NCBI GenBank assembly: GCA_016712415.1
Contig: JADJRC010000050.1
Coordinates: forward strand, 301,923-365,922
DNA: 64,000 nt
Direction: 5' to 3'
DNA from: Lewinellaceae bacterium
Lineage (GTDB): Bacteria; Bacteroidota; Bacteroidia; Chitinophagales; Saprospiraceae
Shown: positions 35,642-45,393 of the stretch, piece by piece
Layout of the letters: each line of letters starts with the position of its first letter
How positions within the stretch are numbered: position 1 is the stretch's first letter
Program-made: the position numbers and the translations under genes
Notes under the pieces: generated by a model
What the model was told of the DNA's origin: nothing
The model's database searches: none
Seen by the model: only the letters and a program-made list of their open reading frames with translations

Positions 35642-35725
35642 GCCCGGGTGGTGGAATGGTAGACACGCAGGACTTAAAATCCTGTGGCCGTTGAGGTCGT
35701 ATGGGTTCGAGTCCCATTCCGGGCA
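35642..35725 (+). tRNA. tRNA-Leu (UAA)
   Basis: 84 bases with the long variable arm typical of leucine. Acceptor GCCCGGG/TCCGGGC (one G-T), anticodon arm CAGGA/TCCTG around CTTAAAA with TAA at 35675-35677, T-arm ATGGG-TTCGAGT-CCCAT. The CCA end is not encoded. Confidence 0.97.
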
Positions 35726-35731
35726 CAGAAG

Positions 35732-35754
35732 CCCCGCAGGCAAGCGGGGTTTTT
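35732..35754 (+). terminator. terminator after tRNA-Leu
   Basis: Stem CCCCGC/GCGGGG (35732-35737 with 35744-35749) followed by five T. Ends the tRNA-Leu transcript. Confidence 0.85.
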
Positions 35755-35801
35755 GTTTTGATACCCAAACCGTTTCGTTCAATTCACACCTGCCCGGACT
35801 T

Positions 35802-36233
35802 ATGAAATACTGGCTTCCCTTTTTGTGGCTGTGCGCTGCAACGCTGACTGTCAGCGCACAGCATACGGCTGACGATGCATCCGAAATCCGAACCATTATG
35901 GCTGCACAGGAAGATGCCTGGAACCGGGCCGATTTAGAGGCCTTCATGGAGGGGTACTGGAAATCGGACAGCCTGCGATTTATTGGTTCACGGGGCCTCA
36001 CCTTCGGCTGGCAACAGACCCTCGATAACTACAAAAAAAGTTATCCGGACGCCGAAAAAATGGGCAAACTAACCTTCACGATCCTGTCCGTTGAAATATT
36101 GTCGCCGGAAAACGCCTTTGTTACCGGCAAGTGGCTGTTGAACCGCGCTGCAGATGCGCCCGAAGGGTATTACACCCTGCTCTGGAAGAAAATTGCCGGC
36201 CGCTGGGTAATTGTGGTCGATCACTCCAGTTGA
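35802..36233 (+). CDS. exported NTF2-like (DUF4440) protein, 143 aa
   Basis: The start at 35802 gives MKYWLPFLWLCAATLTVSAQ, a signal peptide cleaved by signal peptidase I. The mature domain, ASEIRTIMAAQEDAWNRADLEAFMEGYWKSDSLRFIGSRG, then GWQQTLDNYKKSYPDAEKMGKLTFTILSVEILSPENAFVTGKWLL and TLLWKKIAGRWVIVVDHSS, is the cone-shaped NTF2/SnoaL-like fold, DUF4440 branch. The frame is open back through the tRNA-Leu gene, but that part is not coding. Function unknown. A GNAT gene follows by 26 bases. Confidence 0.9.
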   Translation: MKYWLPFLWLCAATLTVSAQHTADDASEIRTIMAAQEDAWNRADLEAFMEGYWKSDSLRFIGSRGLTFGWQQTLDNYKKSYPDAEKMGKLTFTILSVEILSPENAFVTGKWLLNRAADAPEGYYTLLWKKIAGRWVIVVDHSS

Positions 36234-36259
36234 CTTTACAGAAACGCTTTCCTAACGAC

Positions 36260-36694
36260 ATGATAAACATCACCACAGCCCAAACAGACGCCGATATTTT
36301 GAAATGCTGGCCGGTATTGCACCTCCTGCGCCCACACCTGAAGCAGGAATCCTTTCTTCCCCTGATCAGGGAAATGATGCAGGAGGGCTATAAACTGGCT
36401 TTTATAGAAAAAGACGGCACGGCAGCGGCTACCATCGGGTTTCGCTACCTTCGGAAATTATACGACGGGAAACAGATTTATGTGGATGACCTTAGCACGC
36501 TGGAGGCCTTCAGGGGAAAGGGCTACGCCGGGATGCTACTCGATCATGTGTTCGGGCTGGCCAAATCCGGAGGTTGCGACTGTGTGACACTTGATTCCGG
36601 TCCCACCCGTCACGATGCACACCGGCTATACCTGAACAAAGGGTTCAGGATCAGCAGTTTACATTTTTCAAGAGAAATTCAGGAGCAAGAGTAG
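36260..36694 (+). CDS. GNAT family N-acetyltransferase
   Basis: 144 residues with the GNAT core: IYVDDLSTLEAFRGKGYAGMLLDHVFGLAKSGGC, where R-G-K-G-Y-A-G is the acetyl-CoA pyrophosphate-binding loop, and LDSGPTRHDAHRLYLNKGFR, the closing strand-helix. The frame extends upstream, but the ATG at 36260 gives the usual N-terminus. The acceptor substrate is unknown. A bidirectional terminator follows. Confidence 0.92.
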   Translation: MINITTAQTDADILKCWPVLHLLRPHLKQESFLPLIREMMQEGYKLAFIEKDGTAAATIGFRYLRKLYDGKQIYVDDLSTLEAFRGKGYAGMLLDHVFGLAKSGGCDCVTLDSGPTRHDAHRLYLNKGFRISSLHFSREIQEQE

Positions 36695-36750
36695 AGGGGT
36701 TTAGGCGGGTCAGGGCGCGAACCATGACCCCTCTAAACCCCTCATTTTTT
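36694..36750. terminator. bidirectional terminator between convergent genes
   Basis: An 11-bp perfect stem (GAGGGGTTTAG at 36694-36704, CTAAACCCCTC at 36733-36743) with T6 on the + side, between the GNAT gene and the T9SS cargo gene that converge here. Confidence 0.75.
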
Positions 36751-39477
36751 ATCGCTTCATGATTTTACCCACGTAGAGGGTATCACCGGTAAGTACTTTG
36801 GCGATATAAGTACCTGCAGGAAGGTCTTTTACATCGAGCCGGAATTGCCAGTTATCGGTCTGCTTTTCGGCGGCCAGGGTGCGCATGATCGCTCCTGTCG
36901 TTGAGACGACCTCGATCGTTACGGCGCCATTCCACACATGCTCCAGACTGAGTTGAGCGAAATCGACAGCCGGGTTCGGCATAACACCGAGCAATTTTGT
37001 TTTGGGCGCTGCAAATACGCCTACAACGCTCTGGTTTTCATAGCAGCCGGCATCGGGTTCGTTGATCCTGGATTGCCGTCCAGGTCCGTAGCAGGCGCAC
37101 CTGACGCAATGCCGATATCAATAGCAGGACTGTTGGTCGGAACATGAAAGTCGTAGACAGAAACATCATTGAACAAGGGATCCATCTCGTTGACGTCGTT
37201 CGTGCCGGTCAGGTAAGGCGTCAGGGTAGCATCGCTGCAGAGGTTACCACCCAGCGATGTAACGGACGGATTGCCCGCTTCAATGGCATAATTGTCGAGA
37301 TCGCCGGCTACAATACAGTTTTGAAGGGTAAGCGATGCCACACCGTCGCCTACATCAAACTGAGCGATGGATGCACCCAGGGGTGCGAAATTTGCACCGA
37401 ACGTACAGTTAATGGCAACAATATTGGCGGTTTCTCCTTCGGTCGCATTGTTGGAAATGGCGCCACCGGCGCCTCCTGTAGAGCTCAGGTTGAGGTTGGA
37501 AGCAAACAGACAATTGCTCAACCCTATGTCGGAGTTGTCGACATTGAGCGCACCAGCCTGCGTGAATGCGATATTGTCCCGAAAAACCGCATTATTGATG
37601 GCCAGTGTAGTTGTACCCACTGTATCCTCAAATACGCGGATTGCGCCGCCCACATCGCCTGAATTGCCGAGAAACTGTGCTTCGTCGATACTGACGCTCA
37701 CACCGGAGGAGATGTTCATGGCGCCGCCGCGCAGTGCGGCGTTGTTTTCGCTGAATACGCAGCGCTCGATGTTCAGATTGGTTGATTCATTCTGGTTGGA
37801 GATGGCGCCACCTGCATTGCCCGCATTATTCTGTGAAAACGTGCAATCGCTGAGGGTTACGTTGGACGTAAATCCGTTGATCAGTGCGCCGCCGCTGGTC
37901 ACTGCCTCATTAGCCACAAATGTGCATCCCGTGAAAGTGCCGGTATTGGCCGAGCCGTAACAAGACACCCCTCCGCCGAATGTGGCCATGTTGCCGTCGA
38001 ATACACAGTTGTGGAAGTTGTAAACACACGAATCGCCCGTGTAAATGGCGCCGGCAGTATTTTCTCCGCTGTTACCCATAAACGTGGTATTACCCAGGTC
38101 TACATTCGACTTCCAGAAATACACGCCGCCGCCGCCATACACCTTGCCCTTGTTTCCCTGGAATATGCAACTGTCGATGGCAGCTTCGCTGTTGAACGAG
38201 CGACCGTCGTTGTAGATCGCGCCGCCGTTGTCGGCTTCGTTGTTCACAAATGTGCTGTTTTTCAAAAGATAGGTGGCCTGCCAGTTGCTGATGGCGCCGC
38301 CAAACGTGGAAGCATTTGGATTGCCGTCATCCACGATATTGTTCTCAAACAGGCAGTTGTCGATGACGAAATAGTCTTCATCGTCGCGGCCGTCGTTGTA
38401 CATGGTGGCAAATGCCTTCGACTTGTTGTTTCGGAAGATGCTGTTCTTGAGCAGGAATGAGGCCTGGAAATTATACATGGCGCCGATATTCGCAGTGGAG
38501 ATGTTACCGTCGAATATGCAGTTGTCGATCGTAAAGAAATGGCTGCCCATGCGCCCGTCGTTGTACATGGCCGGCGAGGTATTGCCGGTGTTAGACTGGA
38601 AGGTGCTGTTGGTCAGCGTAAATGAGGTTTGGAACGTAAACATGCCGCCACAGTTGTTGGCCCCGGCATTGTTGGAATCGAACAGGCAGCTGTCGACCAC
38701 TACATTTGTAGAAGTAAGCGGATAGAGACTGCCGCGGTTGGTGGTATTGTTGCTGAAAATACAGCGGTTTATGTCGGCGCCGTCGAGGTTCCGGATAAAA
38801 ATACCCGCAGATTGCTGGGTGGCGTTGTTGGCGTTGAAGGTACAGTTGTCGACCATCAGGCCGGATGCCTCGGTTGAAATAGCGGCCAGGCTGGCGCCTG
38901 CACGGCCAAAGTTGTCGGAAAACAGGCAGTTGCGTACCGTTAATTTGGCTGCGGCAAAAACCCCGCCGCCGTGGCGAAGCATCTCCGGATCGGTCGATAC
39001 GTCGCTGGTATGGCCGCCTTGAATCCTGAAACCGTCCAGAATGGCCCGTTCCGATGGATTGGTATTCTCAATGATCACAACGTGTTTTGCGTTATCGACC
39101 CTGTTGGTCGAAAAATTGCCCGTTACGTCATCTCCGCTGATATCGCCGCTGAGCACGGCAATATTGGAATTAAAATTCCGCTCGCTCAACATGGTTTCCG
39201 TTCCGGCGAATCCGCCGTAGAGTTTCACACCCGAAGCCACCGTAAAACTGTTGTTCGGATTGGGGTTGGAGGGTCTGTAAATCCCGGACGCAACCCAAAT
39301 TTCAGTGCCGGCAGTTGCACCGGCAAGGGCGGCATCGAGATTGGTGTAGGCATTTGTCCATGACGTGCCGTTATTGGCGCCGGAAGCGCTTGCATTAACA
39401 TAGACCGTCTGCGCCTGCACGTAGGAAGACGCACACATGACTGCGATAAGCAGCAAAATTTGGAAAAATTGTTTCAT
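36749..39477 (-). CDS. T9SS-secreted parallel beta-helix protein, frame break near 37070
   Basis: The start at 39477 gives signal peptide MKQFFQILLLIAVMCASSYVQAQ (39489 is an alternative). About 800 residues of a right-handed beta-helix follow, with many NNxGGA(I/M) turns, Asn ladders, and D-N-C-x-F units, the style of choice-of-anchor and polymorphic surface proteins. The main frame ends after DLDGNPGSTNP; in the next frame it continues RINEPDAGCYENQSVVGVFAAP and a Por sorting domain, MPNPAVDFAQLSL ending GTYIAKVLTGDTLYVGKIMKR (type A). The shift is at 37066-37072. Joined length about 909 residues. Likely secreted and surface-attached. Confidence 0.86.
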
Positions 39478-39635
39478 GAGAAATGTCATTTTTGAGTGAT
39501 CTTTATAAAAACCTGCCCAAATGTCGATAAAAGGAAAAATTGGTTGCATCGATTACCGACAAAATAGTGTTTTAAATTGTTTATTTGCCAATAAAGGCCT
39601 TTCGCTGTTTTGATGCGAAGGGCTAATCAAAGCCC

Positions 39636-42070
39636 ATGGGTTGTCGTAGCGCTATTGTTTGCCTGCTTTTTTTGTTGTCTGCTCTCCATCTGAGCAGTCA
39701 ATCCGGCTTTCAGAAACAACTGGACAGCCTGAACGGCATTTTTTGCCTCGAACAAACGGCAGACGGCACGTTCTGGCTTGGCACTTTTCTGGGAAAAATT
39801 ATCCGCCTCGACGCCGACGGCCAATGGCTGGGCGGATATACCCTCCGAAAAGGCGATACGGCTTCAACACGTTTTATTTACGACCTGGAAAAAACACCCG
39901 ACGGAGGCGTTTGGGCGTTGTTCGACCGCAACAACAACAACACGGCGCTCGACGACTATCTCATCCTCGCCAAACTTGCGCCGGATGGCGCGCCCGTCTG
40001 GCAAACACCGGTACACTACGGACAGGTGCTGCATTGGGCGCACAACAGACTTGGCGGCGACCCGGACGGAAATATATACGTATTGTCGGCCCGGTTCAGC
40101 TCAACCGGTAGTTCCCAACCCAGCCGCCTCGTGATGACTAAAGTTGCCCCCGATGGCAGCATCGTTTGGAGTAAAATACTTTTTAACAACGGGGTAAACT
40201 ATCCCAGAACGCTGCAGCGGCTCAACGATGGCAGTTTTCTGATCTGTGGTAACGGACAACTGGCAGCGCATTACGGTTTTATCCTGCGTATCGCACCCGA
40301 CGGGACGGTGATCTGGAGCCGCCGCTACGATCAATTGCTGTTTAAAGCCTTTGCCGAACTGCCCGATGGCGGTTGGGTTTTCGCTGCTACCGAAACCGGA
40401 CCGCTGCCTCAATCCGCGTGTGTATTGCGGACCGACAGCGACGGCAATATCGCCTGGGCCAAACGACTTGAAATGCCCAATGCCCTCAACTGGCTACCCG
40501 GCCTGCTGCTTTCACCTGCCGGCGACGTGCTGGTGTTCAATTATGAAACCCCGAAAGACCAGCCGGTTGCCGACATGATCTGCCTTTCGCCTGCCGGCGA
40601 CTTTTTGTGGGCAAAACGCTACGATTTGTGCCACAACTACGGCATATCTGCCGGTATAATAACCAACGACGGTGGCATTGCCGGCATCAGGTACCGCCCC
40701 GGCGGGCATTTGCTGCTAAAAACGGATGCGTCGGGCGCCTGTAGCGCATGTCCGGCAGAAGACGTCGTCATCCCGCTGACCGATGTGTTCGATACGCCGG
40801 TTGTTTTTAACTGGCAATCGGAAGATCGACCGCCGCCCTTGCCGGCAACATCAGATTTCTTTCCGTTTAGCGTCGGGGTCCGTGATTATTGTGAAAAGAA
40901 AAACCCGTCACGGGCATTTCGCTTGTGCCGGAAGAAGTTTGCCTGTATCAACCCATTTTTGTGACTGCTACGGGCAACGGACAGGCGGATAATTACCAGT
41001 GGAAGTTTCCGGGCGGACTCCCGGCGGCCTTGTCGGGGGTTAAAAGCGTTGGTGGTATAACCTTCGATACGCCGGGCGATACGACCATTTCGCTTGTCGT
41101 AAAAAACGGTTTTTGCCAGGACACTTTCGATGCGGCATTAAAAGTACTGCCCGGCCCCCTGCCATTCAGTCTGGGACCGGATACGGTCGTTTGTGGAACG
41201 GGCGCCCTGGTCAAACTGGATGCTTCTGCCGGCGAAGCCCAGCAATATGAATGGAGCGACGGCATGACGGGCCCTGTCAGGACCGCCGACGGCACAGGCG
41301 ACTACATCGTCACCGCATCAACAGGCGCCTGTATCGCCACAGACACCATCCGGATTCAGGTGCTCGACAACCTGAATGTGATGTTGCCCGGCGACACAAC
41401 AATATGCGGTATCGATACCATCTGGCTCGATGCAACGACCCCCAATGCCGAGTCGTACCGGTGGAGCGATGGCGTCGAGACGGCCCGGCGTGCCGTCACG
41501 GAACAGGGGTATTACGCAGTCACTGCATTCCTTGGTAATTGCTCCGCCTCTGATTTTGTCGCCGTAAATCCATTCCCCAGCCCGGCCTCTTTGCCTTCCG
41601 ACACACTGATCTGCGCCGGCGAGCCGCTGGTACTCCGCGTCGGCAACAGTGTGGCAGGCGAAATATACTGGAATGGAGAACCGGGATATGCGGAATTTGA
41701 ATTCGCCGGCACCGGCTGGGTCCGCCGGGTCGTTGAGTACCGGAAATGCCGGTTTGAAGACTCCATTTACGTTTACCGCGCCGATTGTCGCGACGGGTTT
41801 GCCTACTTTGCACCCAATGTTTTTGCCCCTTACAGCTCCGGGGAAAATGCCTTTTTTGAAATCTTCGGTGTGGATTTGGAAGTGCTGACGCTCCAGGTTT
41901 ACGACCGGTGGGGCAATATGCTCCATTCCGTCAAAAATGAAAATCCGGCGCGTTGGGATGGCCGGGTGCAGGATCGCCTGCCGGACCCCGGCGTTTACAT
42001 TTGGGTTGCGCAGATCAAACAACGCAACCGGTCGGGATGGATATCCGGCGATGTGCTCATCGTCCGCTGA
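39636..42070 (+). CDS. T9SS type-B (gliding-motility CTD) cargo protein, frame break at 40899-40903
   Basis: Signal peptide MGCRSAIVCLLFLLSALHLSSQ, then a bladed domain with repeated W-G-x-F and G-x-I-x-W units (residues 20-380), then PKD-like and Ig-like domains (WKFPGGLPAALSGVK, DTVVCGTGALVKLDASAGEAQQYEWSDG, YRWSDGVETARRAV). The end, FAPNVFAPYSSGENAFFEIFG then VYDRWGNMLHS and WDGR, is the gliding-motility-associated C-terminal domain that directs type IX secretion. The frame changes at five A (40899-40903) between DYCEKK and PVTGISLVPEE. Joined length about 811 residues. Confidence 0.86.
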
Positions 42071-42073
42071 GGA

Positions 42074-43408
42074 TCAGTAGTTGTCGCGAATGAATTCCAG
42101 GATGCGTTGCATCTCCGACTTCAGGGGTTTGTTGCTCCCGATAAAATTGTTGTGCATAAAACTGAATATCAGGACTTTACCACTTCCCGTCTGCACAAAA
42201 CCGCTCAGGCAATACACGCCGCTCATGGAGCCTGTTTTGGCAAATACATAGGGTTTCCCGTTTTTCCCCGGATACAAATCCGCGATGGTTCCGCTTATGC
42301 CACCCGCCGGAAACAGAGAAAATAAGCGTTCGCGCGGTTGTTCGTCCCAGAGTTTTTTTAACACAACGGACAGGTCGCGCGGGCTGACCAGGTTATATCT
42401 TGACAGTCCCGAGCCGTCGACCCACCGGGGGCGCTGGGGCAGGTCGTTCCAGACACTGTCGAGCATCCAGCGGATAACGGAATCCTGGTTAAGTCGGGAA
42501 AAATTGGTCCGGACGCCTGACGCCGCCAGCAGCAGTTGTTCCGCAATAAAATTATCGCTCTGGTGCATCATGCGGCGGTAAACGGTATCGACCGGACAGG
42601 AATACCGAATTGTGCCAATCCTGTCCTGCCCGGTTCCCCAGCTTACTTCTCGGTGGAGTGTGTCCTCCAGCAAATGGTGCAGGTACGCAGCCGACTCCCG
42701 AACCGGGAGCCAGGTTTCAAATGCGGAATCAAGCGGCAGCGCGGAATCATATGCAACGGTATTATCCCTGAACTGCCGAACAGGCATTGGATTGTCTGCA
42801 GAACCCCGGTCGGATCTCAACAGCCGGCTTTTCCAGTAACCCGGCTCAATATCCAGGGAGTCGGAACCGGCGGCAAACAGCCTTTTTGTATTGCCGTACA
42901 TCGGGAATCCGGTTCTTTCTGCTGAATAATCCGAATCGACGTCGTCCCAGGCCCAGCCGGGCCCAAGGGGCGGCATATTGTAGGCGCTTGTATCCACTGT
43001 TATTGCCTTGTCCTGAGGCACGTGCAGTAAATCCGCCATGACCGGCTGCCAGGTCTGAAACCGGGGATGCAAGAAAGTCGGGTCGCCAACCGGGACCAAT
43101 GTAACCGATCGTTCGTTTTGGCTCCAAACGATCCCCGGCATCGAATCGCCCAATACCTTGAGACAAGTGTACAGCGTCAAAATCTTTGTATTGGAGGCCG
43201 GCGTGAAATAGTGCTCGCCGTTTACATCAGCAAGGGTTTTTCCGCTGACGGGGTCCATCAGGACAAAACCGGTGAACACTTTTTGGAAAACCGCAGAGTT
43301 TGTGACTTCCCGTTGGATTGTTCTGGAAAACCGGCGTGCTGTCAGGTGCGCAGTTGCACAGGATGCGAGGGTAAAAATGCAAAGCAGGGAAAATATGATC
43401 TGTCGCAT
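42074..43408 (-). CDS. D-alanyl-D-alanine carboxypeptidase/endopeptidase (PBP4/DacB family), lipoprotein
   Basis: The start at 43408 gives MRQIIFSLLCIFTLASC, so a lipoprotein with Cys 17. The serine-peptidase S13 motifs are present: S-x-x-K in TPASNTKILTLYTCL, S-x-N in HQSDNFIAEQLL, and K-T-G in FAKTGSMSG. Members trim or cut cross-links of peptidoglycan in the periplasm. The length (444) fits. A -7-like element lies upstream. The gene converges with the preceding T9SS gene three bases apart. Confidence 0.93.
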   Translation of the reverse strand: MRQIIFSLLCIFTLASCATAHLTARRFSRTIQREVTNSAVFQKVFTGFVLMDPVSGKTLADVNGEHYFTPASNTKILTLYTCLKVLGDSMPGIVWSQNERSVTLVPVGDPTFLHPRFQTWQPVMADLLHVPQDKAITVDTSAYNMPPLGPGWAWDDVDSDYSAERTGFPMYGNTKRLFAAGSDSLDIEPGYWKSRLLRSDRGSADNPMPVRQFRDNTVAYDSALPLDSAFETWLPVRESAAYLHHLLEDTLHREVSWGTGQDRIGTIRYSCPVDTVYRRMMHQSDNFIAEQLLLAASGVRTNFSRLNQDSVIRWMLDSVWNDLPQRPRWVDGSGLSRYNLVSPRDLSVVLKKLWDEQPRERLFSLFPAGGISGTIADLYPGKNGKPYVFAKTGSMSGVYCLSGFVQTGSGKVLIFSFMHNNFIGSNKPLKSEMQRILEFIRDNY

Positions 43409-43428
43409 ACAATTGCGGGAAACACCTG

Positions 43429-43436
43429 CAAAAGTA
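43429..43436 (-). promoter_or_regulatory. possible -7 element for the DacB-like gene
   Basis: Reads TACTTTTG on the minus strand, 21 bases upstream of the start at 43408. Matches TAnnTTTG. Confidence 0.4.
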
Positions 43437-43486
43437 AGGAGTTGCCCCGGCATTATTTCCGGAGCCGGGGCAACTTTACAGATGGT

Positions 43487-43972
43487 CTACAATTCAATAT
43501 CAAAAACGCCGTCTTCGACCTTGATTTCAGTCTGATTGCCGTTTGCGTCAAACTTGACCCCGGTAAATTCAAACGTTCCTTTTACCCTGTCGCTGTTGTA
43601 CACAGAAAAGGTGATAGTACCAGATCCCAGGCCGAATAACGCTGCATAGGTATCTGCGCCCTGAAATGAAGTTTTGTATTGTGCCGAGATGGCATCGTTA
43701 TCGGTAGTGTAAGTCTGACCGGAAGCAATTGAAACGGGAACCAGGACAGAAATAAAGGAATTATCGGCGCCAATAGCCTGCAGGGAATGGGTACCCTGCG
43801 ATTCGACAAAAATGGCGCCGCTGGCATCGTTTTTACTGCTCCAGGCCTGGCCATTTACTTTGGCGCTAACGCTGCCGCTGCCGGCATTGGTACCCGGCGG
43901 TTCGCTATCCTTGCTGCAGGATGCCATGAATAGTCCGCAGGAAAGCAGTGCGATTACTGTAAGGTGTTTCAT
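43487..43972 (-). CDS. lipoprotein, DUF6252-like, 161 aa
   Basis: Lipobox MASC with Cys 19 after a classic hydrophobic segment. The mature part begins GSVSAKVNGQAWSSKNDASGAIF and ends YNSDRVKGTFEFTGVKFDANGNQTEIKVEDGVFDIEL, the beta-rich layout of Bacteroidota DUF6252-type lipoproteins (domain begins 'V-N-G-x-x-W' and closes with G-x-F-x-F-x-x-x-x). Function unknown. No coupling to neighbours is visible. Confidence 0.82.
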   Translation of the reverse strand: MKHLTVIALLSCGLFMASCSKDSEPPGTNAGSGSVSAKVNGQAWSSKNDASGAIFVESQGTHSLQAIGADNSFISVLVPVSIASGQTYTTDNDAISAQYKTSFQGADTYAALFGLGSGTITFSVYNSDRVKGTFEFTGVKFDANGNQTEIKVEDGVFDIEL

Positions 43973-44004
43973 CGTAGTATCGGTTGTTTAAAAATGTGCA
44001 ATAT

Positions 44005-44628
44005 TTATTTCATGGTTTTCAGTTTATCGAAGTCAATCGCTTCTACGGCATTCCGCATGGTTTCCATGGTGCAGCCGCGGCAGGCCGCCGTGATGATGTA
44101 ACGGCTTTCGGCAATCAGCGACAGCTCGGATGTAGCGCCGTTTTTTTTGAATTTTTCAAAACTTTTAATACCCTTCAGGGTCGACGTCCGTTCATAGCCG
44201 TTGTCGTCTTCCTTGTCAATCGTAAGGTTGGCCCAGGTGGCTGTGCCAAGCATAGCCATTCCCATCCCTCCGGTGTCCACAACATCCAGATTCAGGTTTT
44301 TCCCGTCGTCATCCCTGTATTTTCCCGTTGCCCTGGACATTTTCATGCCCATGGTTCCCGTGGTTTCACCGCCTTTTTTTACCAGCGTAAAGCCGGCGAG
44401 CTTATCCGCAAGGACTTCCTGCAACGTGCGGAAGTTGACCGGTTCGACAGGTTGTTGCATTTGTGTCTTTTTTATAGCCTCCTGTGCCTGATTCATAGCC
44501 TCCTGCATTTCGTCTGCCGACGTGGCAGGCTGGGTTGTACCGGGGGGAGCAGTTTTGTCGGATGTGGTGCCGCTGTTGCCGCATGAATATGCCAGAAACA
44601 GCAACACGAGGAGAATGGTCGTCCGCAT
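44005..44628 (-). CDS. lipoprotein of unknown function, 207 aa
   Basis: Lipobox AYSC puts the acylated Cys at residue 16. A low-complexity Thr/Pro/Gln linker and short helix (EMQEAMNQAQEAIKK) lead to a C-terminal domain of about 130 residues (VNFRTLQEVLADKLAGFTLVKKGGETTGTMGMKMSRATGKY, TIDKEDDNGYERTSTLKGIKSFEKFKKNGATSELSLIAESRYIITAACRGC). I do not recognise the family; the ACRGC pair could form a disulphide or bind a metal. A -7-like element lies 36 bases upstream. Confidence 0.78.
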   Translation of the reverse strand: MRTTILLVLLFLAYSCGNSGTTSDKTAPPGTTQPATSADEMQEAMNQAQEAIKKTQMQQPVEPVNFRTLQEVLADKLAGFTLVKKGGETTGTMGMKMSRATGKYRDDDGKNLNLDVVDTGGMGMAMLGTATWANLTIDKEDDNGYERTSTLKGIKSFEKFKKNGATSELSLIAESRYIITAACRGCTMETMRNAVEAIDFDKLKTMK

Positions 44629-44663
44629 GAGCAGTTGTGTTGAATGAATGAAAGAAGATGGGG

Positions 44664-44671
44664 CAAAACTA
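44664..44671 (-). promoter_or_regulatory. possible -7 element for the 44.0-kb lipoprotein gene
   Basis: Reads TAGTTTTG on the minus strand, matching TAnnTTTG, 36 bases upstream of the start at 44628. Confidence 0.4.
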
Positions 44672-44715
44672 AGGCTGTTGGATGCCGGCTGTCAATCGCG
44701 CATTTGGGTAGTTTC

Positions 44716-45339
44716 TCAGCGCAGGAGCCGGTCTTTGATAGCCTTGCCTACCGCTTCGGCGCGGGTATGCACCTGTAGTTTTTCATAAATGTTTTTTATG
44801 TGCGCCTTGACTGTATTGGCGCTGACGAACAGCGCATCGGCAATGGTCCGGTAGTTTTCTCCGTCGCACAGCATCCTCAATACTTCGATCTCGCGTTGGG
44901 AAAGCGGGTTTTGTTCTCCCGAATGAAAGCTGCGCACGACTTTCCGGGCTATAGACGGACTCATCGGGGAACCGCCTGCACTGGCTTCGCGAATTGCATC
45001 CAGCAATTGAACGGGGGGCAGTCCTTTGACCAGGTAACCCACTGCTCCGGCACACAGCGATTGAAATACAGCGTCGTCGTCTTCATGGACAGAAAGCATT
45101 AGTACAGCCAGTTGAGGCAGCAACTCTCTTATTTTGACCACGCCTTCGATGCCTGACATCTTCGGCAGGTCTATATCCATCAACACCAGGTCAGGCGGGT
45201 CTTCGACCAGCCCCGGAATGCCGGTTTCGCAGGATTCCCAGGTCTGACGACAGGCAAAGCCGGGCGATCCGTCAATCAGTATCTGCAGCAACTGGCGAAT
45301 ATCCCTGTCGTCTTCGATGATGGCCACACGTACGGTCAT
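44716..45339 (-). CDS. NarL/FixJ-type response regulator
   Basis: 207 residues. The receiver domain begins VRVAIIEDDRDIRQLLQILID with the phospho-acceptor Asp in LVLMDIDLPKMSGIEGV; the C-terminal HTH LuxR domain has LSQREIEVLRMLCDGENYRTIADALFVSANTVKAHIKNIYEKLQV. A DNA-binding transcription regulator that should pair with the histidine kinase just upstream (stop to start 50 bases). The frame is open beyond 45339, but this start is the family one and lies after its own candidate promoter. Confidence 0.95.
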   Translation of the reverse strand: MTVRVAIIEDDRDIRQLLQILIDGSPGFACRQTWESCETGIPGLVEDPPDLVLMDIDLPKMSGIEGVVKIRELLPQLAVLMLSVHEDDDAVFQSLCAGAVGYLVKGLPPVQLLDAIREASAGGSPMSPSIARKVVRSFHSGEQNPLSQREIEVLRMLCDGENYRTIADALFVSANTVKAHIKNIYEKLQVHTRAEAVGKAIKDRLLR

Positions 45340-45362
45340 ATGCCCCAAAAAAGTTGAAATGC

Positions 45363-45393
45363 CAAAGATACACACGCCGGTGTCGCCTTTCAA
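45363..45393 (-). promoter_or_regulatory. possible promoter of the response regulator gene
   Basis: Reads TTG (45391-45393) then 20 bases and TATCTTTG (45363-45370) on the minus strand, a good -33/-7 pair. It lies at and after the 3' end of the kinase gene, so the regulator may be made separately from the kinase. Confidence 0.5.

Noticed and set aside
35691..35801. N-terminal extension of the NTF2-like protein
   Set aside because: It overlaps the tRNA-Leu gene and its terminator; the signal peptide begins at 35802.
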